Shown here: one piece after another, positions 10,254-19,627 of the stretch
How positions within the stretch are numbered: the stretch's first letter is position 1
How the letters are laid out: the number at the start of each line of letters is the position of its first letter
Assembly: GCF_030010415.1 (NCBI RefSeq)
Contig: NZ_JASCSA010000001.1
Source of the DNA: Cobetia amphilecti
GTDB lineage: Bacteria > Pseudomonadota > Gammaproteobacteria > Pseudomonadales > Halomonadaceae
Length of the DNA stretch: 64,000 bases
Strand: one strand, 5' to 3'
The notes under the pieces: generated by a model
The model's input: only the letters and a program-made list of their open reading frames with translations
The model's database searches: none
What the model was told of the DNA's origin: nothing
Translations under genes and position numbers: made by a program

Positions 10254-13200
10254 TCATCTGTCCTTGCCGACTCTGGGCGCCAGCTCGCTGCGACCCAGCG
10301 AGAAGCTGTAGAGCAGATCCACGGCCTGCGCCGTGCCGGACACCGCTTCGGCATACAGATTGCGGAACAGCTTGTAGCGCAGTGTCAGCTCCGCGATCGG
10401 CGAGAACAGCCCGACGCCGTAACTGAGCTTCAGGTCCGGGGCGATATAGCCGCTGACCACCACCTGGCTGTCATCGCCGCTGCCGGAGCTATCCAGACTC
10501 AGGTCACGCACGCCGAAGGTTTCCCCGATCTGGCCGACCACCTGGCCACTTTGCGCCAATGACATGCCGATCAAGGCGGACGTGACCGCACTGTCACTGC
10601 TGGTGTCGCTGTCCAGGCCTTCGCCGCGCAGCAGATAACTCAGTGCCGAGGATTCATCCATCGACGGGTCCGAGAAGATCTCGACGCTGGGTGACGAGGC
10701 AAGCCCCGTCACACGCACCCCTGCGGTCACGTCATCCTCGGTGTTGTCAGGATCACGGATCGCCTCGATATTCAGACGCGGGCTCGAGGGCGGCCCGGCC
10801 AGCAACACCTGCCCCTTGCTGATCTGCAGGTCCTGCCCGAAGCTCTTGTAGGTCCCGTCGACCAGATTGACCTCACCGAAAACCTGCACGCCGCCCTTGG
10901 ACTGACGCACATCGAGATCGCCTCTGAGCTTGGTCTTGAGTCCCATCGCCTCCAGGCGTGCATCCGGTCCGATATGGATGCCGATACGCACATCCAGCGC
11001 CATGCCGGCTTCGTTGAGCGCCTTGGCGGTATCGCTGCCATCGGCAAGCTCGGCCGGGTTGGAGGTGTCCTCATCATTGGGGCGCTCGATGATGATGGTG
11101 TCACTGGAGGGTGACACGGCAGACGGCGGCACCTGGTCCACTTCGATGCGTGTCCACGGCACCTTGACGTCCCCCCGCAGCTTGAGCAGCGTGGGGCTGG
11201 CATTGATCTCGAGATCCGGCGCGACGCGCATGCGGCCGATCCCGGCGATATGCAGCTCGAGCGGATTCTTCACGCCGTCGAGGTTCAATGACGCCGTCCA
11301 GTCCTCAAGCGTCGGCCAGGCCGCCTCGCCATCGATGCCCCAGCGCGCATCATTGCCCACCAGATAGCCATCGATATCGGCACTGTTGCCATCGAAGTCG
11401 ACGGTGAACTGGGCATCCGACAGCGACACCGGCAGGCCTTCGCCCTGTACCTTGACGCCGGTCAGCGCGATCGGGCCGGTCAACGACGGCAGGCTCAGGT
11501 TGCCGCCGACCTCGACGTCACCCGCCAGCTTGCCTTCCAGTTGAGTCATGCCCGCCACCAGCGGACGATACGGCGAGAGGTCGATGTCGCGGATGGCCAG
11601 CGAGCCATCCAGCTGGCCTGCGCCGGCCGGGTCGAGGACCGACACGGTGAGACCGATGCCGCCAGCGCTGTCGAGGCGAATCTGGGTATCGAGATCGGCC
11701 TTGTCGGGTGTGGCCTCCAGCGCCAGTTGCAGGGTGGTCTCGGGCAGTGACCAGGCATTGCCGTCGGCGTCTTCGCCGGCCAGCGTCAACTTGCCCGCCA
11801 GCTCCGCGTCAGCATTCCAGCGTTGGCCACCCTGCTGCCAGCTTGCCGTGATCTTGCCGCCCGTGGCACCGCCGATGGTCCAGCTCTCCGGCATGGCGCT
11901 CTGGGCCATGTCCAGCGGAATCCCCTCGAGAGTCACCACGGCCTGACCGTCGTTACCCGCGCTCAAGGGCTCGGCGACACAGATCTGGCCGCCCTGTTCG
12001 CGACTCAGACAGAACGGCTGCACCAGCACGCTGCCCTTGGCGAGATTGGCATCGAAGCTCGCCGGTGTGTCGAAGTTGAAGTCCCCGAAATCGGTATTCG
12101 CCGTCAGCGGAGACAGCGCACCGCGATAATGCTCACGCGCCCTGTCGAGCCCCCCCTTGAGGGTCAGCCCCAGACGAGAAAGCGGCATCTCACCCGCCAT
12201 CTCGGTATCGAACTGCAGGGTGTGATCGCTCAGGAAGCCCCCCAGCGTCAGCGCGACCGTCGCGATCTGCTGTCCGCCAGCTCTGACATCATCGGCATTG
12301 AGGGCGATATCCAGCGCCGGGTCATCAATGCCCCGCTTGCGGGCATCGACCCCGGCTGACAGCGCCATGTCGGAGATACGGTTCTCACCGATCTGCAGGC
12401 GCCGTGCGGTGAAGTTGCTGGCCAGCTGAGGTTTATCGAGCGTGCCCGAGGCATCGATCTTGCCCTTGAGCTCACCCGCGATATCCGGCATCAGGGTCGA
12501 GAGCGCCGGAAAATCGATGTTGGCCGCCAGGGTGATGGTCTTGGCAATCTTGCCATTGGCGCTCAGACGGTTCTGGCCTTGGCGCAGCTCCAGCGCGTTG
12601 ACGTCCCACTGCATGTCGGCATTGCCTGAAAGCTTGCCGGTCAGCGTGAGCGGTCGCTCGAGCAAGGTGCCATGGATATCCAGCTTGCTGACATCGACGG
12701 CCCACGGTCCTTGCTGCGGCTGATGGAAGCTGGCCACGAGATTGCCGCTCAGCTCACCACGCACGGCTTTCTGTCCTCCTCCGGCCGGGGCCGGCAGCAA
12801 GTCTTCGGGATGCAGCTTGTCGAGGGCCAGCTCAGCGGCGACCTGGATACCTTCCTGCCAGTGAATCTCGCCACGGGTGGTGGCGGAGCCACGCTTGAGG
12901 GCGATCTTGAGCGGCTGCCAGCGGTAATGCGCGAGATCGCCGTCGCCTGCCAATGACAAGGTGGCGCGCGGAATGTCACGCCCCTCGATGATGGCGTCCA
13001 GCGTGGTCGTATACCCCGACAGTGAGCCCTTGGCGACCAGAGCCAGATTCTCGACGCTATAGTCGGGCGTGAAGGAGGCAGCGGCAGCGGTGCCAGACGT
13101 ATTCTTGCCATCCTTGGCTTGGGTCGCTGTCTGAGCGCCTTTCTGCGCATCAGCGGAGGTGTCATCAGAGGCATCAGAGGCATCAGAGGCATCAGAGGCA

Positions 13201-14459
13201 TCAGTGACGGCAGCAAAGGGCCAGGTGATCCGCTCGGAGCTCAGGCGCGCCTCGAAGGGCAGATCGCTGTCCAGTACATCCGCGCTGGCCACAAGCTCAG
13301 CGGCAAGTGGGCCGTCGGCCTTGAGAGAGGCTTCAAGATCCGCCAGCGAGCCTTCCAGAGACAGGCGCAGCTTTTCATGACGCACGGGATCAATCAGGGT
13401 CTCGGCATTGAGCGTGGCGCTCAGGGGATACTCGTCCTTCAAGGTGACCTGCGCCACGAGATCGGCGTTCACGTCGCGGGAGTCGACCTCGAGACGCGAG
13501 AGCGTGATGTCATGCCCTTCCGCCTTGAGCGCCAGCGACAGGCGACTGACCTCATACGGGCTTGGCCCCTCAAGTGCAAAGTCTTCGATGGCGAGGTCGG
13601 GAACCTCGATGGTCAGCGGAATATAGATTTCCGGCAAGGCGATGCGTCCGGCCTGTGCTGTCTCATCCGTGGTTTCAGCGGCAGTCTTGCCAGACACATC
13701 TACGGCGTCATCCGTGATGGCCTTGTTCGAGATGGCCTTGGCGGCGCTCTCGGCTTGAGACGCCACGACCTGAGTGTTGACCACTGCACTTGCCGCTTGC
13801 TGAGCCTCAGGCGTGATGCTCACTCCCTCGAGGCTGGCAGTGTCTGACGTCGCTTGAGCCGCGGCGGCATCGGCCGGAATGAAACGACTGGTGATCAGCC
13901 GTGTCTCGCCCAGCGTCAGCGTACTCACTGACAGCGCAGCCGAGGTATGGAAATGATCGAAGGTGACGCGACTGCCATCCGCCAGCGCCAGGGCGAAGTC
14001 ATCAATGGCGACCTTGCGCACCTCGATGGGAATCGGCACCACGATGGGCACGTTGAGGCTCTCACCGCTCTCCGGTTCCGGCTCAGCGCTGGCACCGCTA
14101 TCGCTCAGGGTGATCGCGAGGCCACTGGACTCCAGCGACTCGAGACACAGCTTGCCCTTGAGCAGACAGTCCTCGCCCCAGGCCAGCGACAGGGAATCGG
14201 CATTGACGGCCAGCCCCGGCAGGTCCAGCGAGACGTCCTTGAGCGACAGTGCATCCAGCGGTGAGCCGGAGGCCTGAGAGTAATCGATGAAGCCACGCGA
14301 GCGCGCCTGATCGAGCACCAGCCCGGTGCCCCACGGGGACAGCACGCCCCCGACCAGCAGCATCGTCAGCCCGATCAGGAACACGAGCAGCCATATCAGC
14401 AACCGGATGACCAGGCCGCCCCGACGTACATAGGGATTAGACAATTCCAACATCTCCAT
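10254..14459 (-). CDS. tamB: Translocation and assembly module subunit TamB
   Basis: Very large inner-membrane-anchored periplasmic protein (1401 residues) of the AsmA-like bridge family, partner of TamA in outer-membrane protein assembly and lipid transport. One membrane helix near residues 16-40 (LVIRLLIWLLVFLIGL) is followed by a long beta-rich body and the conserved C-terminal TamB domain ending near FSLGRSELAPRVGKDR. It is longer than E. coli TamB, partly through low-complexity Ala/Asp/Ser/Thr segments, including an Asp-Ala-Ser repeat coded at 13163-13204. tamA lies just upstream in the same direction. No clear ribosome site is seen; a small hairpin sits about 9 bases before the ATG. Confidence 0.95.
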   Translation of the reverse strand: MEMLELSNPYVRRGGLVIRLLIWLLVFLIGLTMLLVGGVLSPWGTGLVLDQARSRGFIDYSQASGSPLDALSLKDVSLDLPGLAVNADSLSLAWGEDCLLKGKLCLESLESSGLAITLSDSGASAEPEPESGESLNVPIVVPIPIEVRKVAIDDFALALADGSRVTFDHFHTSAALSVSTLTLGETRLITSRFIPADAAAAQATSDTASLEGVSITPEAQQAASAVVNTQVVASQAESAAKAISNKAITDDAVDVSGKTAAETTDETAQAGRIALPEIYIPLTIEVPDLAIEDFALEGPSPYEVSRLSLALKAEGHDITLSRLEVDSRDVNADLVAQVTLKDEYPLSATLNAETLIDPVRHEKLRLSLEGSLADLEASLKADGPLAAELVASADVLDSDLPFEARLSSERITWPFAAVTDASDASDASDASDDTSADAQKGAQTATQAKDGKNTSGTAAAASFTPDYSVENLALVAKGSLSGYTTTLDAIIEGRDIPRATLSLAGDGDLAHYRWQPLKIALKRGSATTRGEIHWQEGIQVAAELALDKLHPEDLLPAPAGGGQKAVRGELSGNLVASFHQPQQGPWAVDVSKLDIHGTLLERPLTLTGKLSGNADMQWDVNALELRQGQNRLSANGKIAKTITLAANIDFPALSTLMPDIAGELKGKIDASGTLDKPQLASNFTARRLQIGENRISDMALSAGVDARKRGIDDPALDIALNADDVRAGGQQIATVALTLGGFLSDHTLQFDTEMAGEMPLSRLGLTLKGGLDRAREHYRGALSPLTANTDFGDFNFDTPASFDANLAKGSVLVQPFCLSREQGGQICVAEPLSAGNDGQAVVTLEGIPLDMAQSAMPESWTIGGATGGKITASWQQGGQRWNADAELAGKLTLAGEDADGNAWSLPETTLQLALEATPDKADLDTQIRLDSAGGIGLTVSVLDPAGAGQLDGSLAIRDIDLSPYRPLVAGMTQLEGKLAGDVEVGGNLSLPSLTGPIALTGVKVQGEGLPVSLSDAQFTVDFDGNSADIDGYLVGNDARWGIDGEAAWPTLEDWTASLNLDGVKNPLELHIAGIGRMRVAPDLEINASPTLLKLRGDVKVPWTRIEVDQVPPSAVSPSSDTIIIERPNDEDTSNPAELADGSDTAKALNEAGMALDVRIGIHIGPDARLEAMGLKTKLRGDLDVRQSKGGVQVFGEVNLVDGTYKSFGQDLQISKGQVLLAGPPSSPRLNIEAIRDPDNTEDDVTAGVRVTGLASSPSVEIFSDPSMDESSALSYLLRGEGLDSDTSSDSAVTSALIGMSLAQSGQVVGQIGETFGVRDLSLDSSGSGDDSQVVVSGYIAPDLKLSYGVGLFSPIAELTLRYKLFRNLYAEAVSGTAQAVDLLYSFSLGRSELAPRVGKDR
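13163..13204 (-). repeat. 9-base tandem repeat inside tamB coding for (Asp-Ala-Ser)n
   Basis: CATCAGAGG is repeated four times perfectly plus a six-base partial copy. The unit length is a multiple of three, so copy-number change would alter only the number of DAS tripeptides. Confidence 0.92.
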
Positions 14460-14468
14460 ATCTTTTTT

Positions 14469-14491
14469 ATCAGCTCACCCGCTCAGCTGAT
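14469..14491 (-). promoter_or_regulatory. Small hairpin directly before tamB start
   Basis: ATCAGCT pairs with AGCTGAT across a 9-base loop, and on the minus strand is followed by AAAAAAG and then the tamB ATG. It takes the place where a ribosome site would be expected. Confidence 0.4.
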
Positions 14492-14545
14492 GGTCCTTTG
14501 CTGGCGCTTGATCCGCACGACACTCGCTCAAGAGACGCGAGCCGC

Positions 14546-16609
14546 TCAGAATTCCGGCCCGATCGAGAAGTGAATACGGTAATCGTTGTCATCGTCATCG
14601 AAGGGATGGGCGATATCGAGACGAATCGGCCCTACCGGCGAGATCCAGCGAATCCCCATACCGGCCGCCGTCTTGAGCTCGAGTGCGTCCCAGCCATTGA
14701 AGGCGTTACCGGCGTCATAGAAGGTCGCGCCCCACCAGTCGCCGGTCAGGCGGTAATCGTATTCCAGGCTGCTGGTGAGCAACGAGCTACCGCCTTCCAG
14801 GTCGCCGTCGTCATCTTCCGGGGCGAGTGTCTCGTAGGAATAGCCACGCACACTGTTGTCGCCCCCGGTGAAGAAGCGCATCGAAGGTGGCATGTCATCA
14901 AAGTTGTCGGTATCGACGTGGCCGACGCCCATGCGCGCCACGAAACGATGGTTGTCGCCGATGGAGCGTATCCAGTTGGTGTTGAACTGGGAGCGCAGGA
15001 AGGTCACGTCCGAGCCCCACATCTGATCGCCGTATTCGAAGGTCAGCTGTTGGCGGTCGCCCCACATCGGGAAGGTCTTGGGGCGCGTGCGGGTACGGTT
15101 CCAACTCACGCCGGGATACAGCAGCAATACGGCCCCGGATTCGTCCGCCTGGGTGTAGTCCTCATAGGTGGAACCGAAGAACACGCGCTGGGTCCAGCCG
15201 TTGTCGAACTTCCACTCGCGGGTAAAGCGCACGGTGGTCTCGAGACTCTCGGTATCTTCATCATCGGTGTTCGACATCCCGTACTCGAGGACATAGCTAT
15301 CCTTGAGCGGGTCTTCGAGCGGCATGCGGTATTCGCCCTCGAAGGTCTGTTCCGGCGAAGACAGGAACAGGCTGTTGGTCAGGCTATGGCCATAGCGATT
15401 GACCCACGGCATCTCCCAGCTGAACTGCAGCCGTGGCCCGACATCCGTCGCGTAGCCGATACCGGTCTCGAACTTGTGACGGTCAGCGGGAATCAGGCTG
15501 ATGTCCACGGGGATGATGGGGCCGTTGGCCGTCTTGACCGCGGCCTCCAGCGCATCGCCCGTCAGCACCGGCGTGCCGTTGCCGGCGGCTTCGGTAGTGC
15601 CAGCCACAGCGGAGTCAGCATCATCAGCATTCACGGTGGCCTGCGCAGCAGAGACCGTCGTGTCCGAGCGGGACGCCGCGTCAGCGCGGCGGCTCTCATC
15701 CCCCGTCTCGATTTCAGCCCTTTCGACATCGGCAAGCCATGAGCCCTCATACCCCTGTGCCTCGGCATAGGGAGTCTTGATCTCGCTGTCGGGACTGGTG
15801 GTCTTGAGTTCGGCGCCCGGATTGAGCTGTGGCTTGATCGCGGCCGAGCGGAACCAGCCGGCCTCACTCAGCCGCTGGTTGAACTGGGTCAACTTGCCGG
15901 CTTCGTAATAATCGCCAGCCTCGAACGGCTGCATGGCCTTGACGCGATCCAGCTCTATCTGACTGTTGAGGTAGTTGATATCACCGAAGCGGTAGCGCTG
16001 ACCGCTCTGCATGACCAGATAGATGCGTGCCGAGTGCAGCCAGGGGCGTACCTCGATACGCTGCTGGGAGAAGGAGGTGTCGAAATAGCCGCGTTCGAGG
16101 CTGAGTGACGTCAGGGTCGACTTGAGGCTGTCATAGCGTGAGTGACGCAGCACATCGCCTTCCTCGAGGTCGGCGTCGGCCAGCACCTTCTTCATGACCT
16201 TGTCGCGTGCGGCGTCGCCCTCGAGTCGCAGCTCCAAGGTCTCGATGGTGACCGGCTCACCGGCATCCACCGTCACGACCACATCATCGCCGCCCAGCAA
16301 CCCCTTCTCGGGATAGCTGAGCGTGATCTGGGCATCGTAGTAACCGAAGGCCTGCAGCGCTTCCTGAGTGCGCCGGATGATCTCATCCTCATAACGCTCG
16401 GCCGGTGCATCGCCCTCAAGCGTCATCCCGGCCAGGAAGTTGACCACGTTAGTGGCCGTCGCGCCCTTGACGCCCTTGACGGCGGCATCGATCGCCAGGG
16501 CCTGCGGCGCGAAGCACAGGCCGCCACACACGATCAGCGGCGTTAGATAGCGATGCGGCAAACCGCGCGTCCCGGTCGCTCGAGCAGACTCTTTGTTGTC
16601 GCCACTCAT
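14546..16609 (-). CDS. tamA: Translocation and assembly module outer-membrane subunit TamA
   Basis: Omp85-family outer-membrane barrel, 687 residues from the ATG at 16609, which has AAAGGA upstream. A signal peptide (LTPLIVCGGLCFAPQALA) is followed by three POTRA domains and the 16-strand barrel; the family barrel motif is visible as GGDNSVRGYSYETL, and the protein ends in Phe (HFSIGPEF) as outer-membrane barrels do. It is about 110 residues longer than the E. coli protein. Most of the excess is an Ala/Asp/Thr-rich stretch coded around 15490-15800, between POTRA3 and the barrel. Cotranscribed with tamB (86-base gap). Confidence 0.95.
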   Translation of the reverse strand: MSGDNKESARATGTRGLPHRYLTPLIVCGGLCFAPQALAIDAAVKGVKGATATNVVNFLAGMTLEGDAPAERYEDEIIRRTQEALQAFGYYDAQITLSYPEKGLLGGDDVVVTVDAGEPVTIETLELRLEGDAARDKVMKKVLADADLEEGDVLRHSRYDSLKSTLTSLSLERGYFDTSFSQQRIEVRPWLHSARIYLVMQSGQRYRFGDINYLNSQIELDRVKAMQPFEAGDYYEAGKLTQFNQRLSEAGWFRSAAIKPQLNPGAELKTTSPDSEIKTPYAEAQGYEGSWLADVERAEIETGDESRRADAASRSDTTVSAAQATVNADDADSAVAGTTEAAGNGTPVLTGDALEAAVKTANGPIIPVDISLIPADRHKFETGIGYATDVGPRLQFSWEMPWVNRYGHSLTNSLFLSSPEQTFEGEYRMPLEDPLKDSYVLEYGMSNTDDEDTESLETTVRFTREWKFDNGWTQRVFFGSTYEDYTQADESGAVLLLYPGVSWNRTRTRPKTFPMWGDRQQLTFEYGDQMWGSDVTFLRSQFNTNWIRSIGDNHRFVARMGVGHVDTDNFDDMPPSMRFFTGGDNSVRGYSYETLAPEDDDGDLEGGSSLLTSSLEYDYRLTGDWWGATFYDAGNAFNGWDALELKTAAGMGIRWISPVGPIRLDIAHPFDDDDNDYRIHFSIGPEF

Positions 16610-16762
16610 GATTCGTCCTTTGTTGAGTGCTGGTGGAAAGCACTGTCCATCGTTCCCATTCATCATGTCGTGCGGCGCTCGGTCATCACGGGGCGTGTCA
16701 CATGACCCGCCAGAGTGGCGGACCACGCCATATCTCATTGCTTATATACCTGCGGAGCCAGC

Positions 16763-17971
16763 TCAGCGACGTTCCAGTCGGCTGACGCGCTGCTCAAGCT
16801 CAGATACCTGGCCCAGCAGCGACGCGACACGGCCACTCAGCTGACGGCGACTGGCGTCCAGCGAGCGCAACTGCTCTCGCGTGTCCTCTGACGCCCCCTG
16901 AGAACTGGCTTCCAGGCCGGCACTGAGCGCTGTCTGCTGACGGCGCAGCTCACCCAGCTGGGAGTCCAGTGAGCGTTGCGCGGTCTCAAGCGCTGCCAGC
17001 TCGTCAAGCGGCGCGAAACGGCCCTTGAGCTTGCTGGCCAGTTCATCACCATCGGCGGCCGCCACTGGCTCCGGCAGTGCCTTCAGCGTCTCGCCCAGTT
17101 GCTGCTGCGATTGCTGCAAGGCGCGCGTCTGGGTCTGTTGCGTGGCCAGGTCCGTCTTGAGTGCCGTGAGGCGAGTCTCGAGCGAGGCCAACTGCTCGGC
17201 GCTAACGCTTTCAATATTGCTCTCAACCTCGCTCTCAATATCGCTCTGCAAGCTCTCGATGCGGGAAGCCAGCGTATCCAGAGTGCTGGAGGTCTTTTCC
17301 ACCAGCGGCTCGAGGTGCTCAAGCGTGGCCGACTGGGCATCCAGACGCGCGCCCAGCGCTGCACGGCCATCACGGCTGAGGGATTCCAGCGCCGCCATCG
17401 AGCCTTGCAGCGCCGTGATCAGGGTCGCGTGATTATCACCTGTCTGGGCAAGCGTCGTGACGCGACCATCCAGGCGATCAAGCGCCTCGTCCATGGCGGT
17501 CAGACGCTCTTGAGCGTCATCCGCGTCCTTCGCCACCTTGTCTTCCAGCGTCTCGAGGCGTGCGACGGCCTCACTGGACAGGGACGCCTTGTCCTCCTGC
17601 AGGGTGGTCAGCGCCGGCACGACAGTGTCATTCAACTGGCTGTCCAGGGCGCTGAGTTGCTCACCCAATGCATCACGCAGCTCGCTCAGGCGCTCATCGC
17701 CCTGCTGCTCAAGCTGGACCACGGAACGTTCGAGCTGGCTGACTCGCGCGCCGAGCTGATCGCGTTGATCGCCCCCGAGGGTCTGCAGGTCATGCAGCTG
17801 CCACTGTTGCCAGCCCACCACGCCCCCCAGGGCGAGGAGGCAAAGCCACGTCGGCCAGCGTCTGGGCGCGGGGGGACGGGTGTGATGCACGCCAAGCGCA
17901 TCGTCGGGACGCGCGACCAGCGCATCGTCCGGTGAGTCATTGAGAGACGGTTCAGCGTTGTGCGGCCGCAT
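16763..17971 (-). CDS. Membrane-anchored coiled-coil protein of unknown function, LexA box upstream
   Basis: 402 residues. A charged cytoplasmic N-terminus is followed by one membrane helix (about residues 40-56, WPTWLCLLALGGVVGW), and the rest is almost entirely predicted coiled coil rich in Leu, Gln, Ala, Asp and Glu (repeated SQLERSVVQLEQQ-type heptads) up to a final VSELEQRVSRLERR. No enzymatic motif is seen. GGAG five bases before the ATG supports this start. A CTGT-N8-ACAG LexA box lies 97 bases upstream of the start, overlapping the likely promoter. tamA follows in the same direction after a gap of about 150 bases. Predicted role is structural or scaffolding; function unknown. Confidence 0.85.
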   Translation of the reverse strand: MRPHNAEPSLNDSPDDALVARPDDALGVHHTRPPAPRRWPTWLCLLALGGVVGWQQWQLHDLQTLGGDQRDQLGARVSQLERSVVQLEQQGDERLSELRDALGEQLSALDSQLNDTVVPALTTLQEDKASLSSEAVARLETLEDKVAKDADDAQERLTAMDEALDRLDGRVTTLAQTGDNHATLITALQGSMAALESLSRDGRAALGARLDAQSATLEHLEPLVEKTSSTLDTLASRIESLQSDIESEVESNIESVSAEQLASLETRLTALKTDLATQQTQTRALQQSQQQLGETLKALPEPVAAADGDELASKLKGRFAPLDELAALETAQRSLDSQLGELRRQQTALSAGLEASSQGASEDTREQLRSLDASRRQLSGRVASLLGQVSELEQRVSRLERR

Positions 17972-18625
17972 TCTGGCTCCAGGTCCGGCAAACGATCAGC
18001 AGCGAAAGGTTCAGCGCAGCATCTTCAGGGCGGCGCAAGACGACCGGAAGTGCGCTTTTTCGCCTTGCTGTATAAAAATACAGTCATGCAGGTTCTGCAA
18101 AAGATAAGTCACGGTTCACGTACAGGAAATCGAGTCTAACAGCTGACCTCGGTCATCTCATCAGGTTCCCGCCACGGCCCGTCATCGAGGGCAAAGTGGC
18201 AGGAATATGGCAAAAGCCTGGCAATGCACGCGAGCTTTGCAAGACGCTTGAGAGGATCCCGCGGTCAGTGCCCACCAGCGTTGGCCTGTCGATGTCTGGG
18301 TGCTATAGTGCCAGACACTGCGATACGCGCAGCCTCTGTCTTCGTAGCTATCTGGATTCACAAGGTTTTTCACGCTGATTGCACATTTCATGCGCGTAGC
18401 CACGGCATGAAGGATGCACGGCGAGTCATGCACTTTCGCCCTTGCCCGCCGCCTGAGCGGGTGGCCAGTTTCAGGGCCGGGAGTGATGCTGGTCGCGGAG
18501 CTTGAGTCTGTGCTTGTCTGACCCTCTTCCATCACGCGATGGCAGGTCAGGCATTGAAATACTCAGCCCCAAGCCCCACGAAGGCAGAGTACGACCCAAT
18601 TGGTGAGGAAAAGGAGCTGATCCCC
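17972..18625. other. Long intergenic region between coiled-coil gene and sodB
   Basis: About 650 bases with no supported gene. It contains the LexA box at 18068-18083 and a small hairpin TTCATGC/GCATGAA near 18387-18413. Short open frames exist on both strands but none has a ribosome site plus a recognisable product. The sodB promoter must lie in its right part. A small RNA cannot be excluded. Confidence 0.5.
18068..18083. promoter_or_regulatory. LexA (SOS) box
   Basis: CTGTATAAAAATACAG matches the gammaproteobacterial CTGT-N8-ACAG consensus exactly, with an AT-rich core. It lies 97 bases before the minus-strand coiled-coil gene and about 540 bases before sodB, so the coiled-coil gene is the likely target. 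Confidence 0.85.
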
Positions 18626-19208
<583 letters not shown>

Positions 19209-19210
<2 letters not shown>

Positions 19211-19253
19211 GCTTTTCCAGCTTGAGTTTGGCTAGATCGAGCTTGGCTAGCCT
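19209..19253 (+). repeat. Three 15-base imperfect tandem units over the sodB stop
   Basis: GAGCTTTTCCAGCTT, GAGTTTGGCTAGATC and GAGCTTGGCTAGCCT follow one another starting within the stop codon. Confidence 0.6.
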
Positions 19254-19627
19254 CAGGAGGTCGAGTCGTTTACCGCTCGAGACTCCAGCTGAGCCAAGGC
19301 ATTCAACGTCACCCTGATATGACGCCTGGATGCCCTGCTCTGAAAACCCCGCCACCTGGCGGGGTTTTTTTCGTTCAAGACAACGTCACCCAGCCGCGAG
19401 CCTGCTACACGCAAGGCTTGGCTACGCTGTATGCACCACCAGGAGAAGAATCTCGTCTGACGACTTGCAAATGACGGCGTTGCCCCTATCTAATGATGCA
19501 GAGGTAGAACGTATGCTCTACCTCGTTGCGTACCCTTGATCGCTCACAGGGATTCGACGACAAGAGACTCGACGACATTGTTGGCACACACTGCTTGAAA
19601 TACATACTTTGAAAAAAGGGAATACCG
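19211..19627. other. Intergenic region sodB to oxidoreductase gene
   Basis: About 417 bases. It contains the repeat above, the sodB terminator (19343-19371), and the likely promoter region of the next gene. A CTG-N10-CAG match at 19427 looks too weak to be a LexA box. Nothing else is recognised. Confidence 0.5.
19343..19371 (+). terminator. Rho-independent terminator of sodB
   Basis: AAAACCCCGCC pairs with GGCGGGGTTTT around a four-base loop and ends in a run of seven T. Confidence 0.95.

Noticed and set aside
18182..18535. Small open frames in the sodB upstream region
   Set aside because: They lie on both strands, have no ribosome site, and one merely joins the sodB frame upstream of its clear start.
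19427..19442. Possible LexA box upstream of the oxidoreductase gene (CTG-N10-CAG)
   Set aside because: The right half (ACCACCAG) lacks the ATACAG pattern and the core is not AT-rich.
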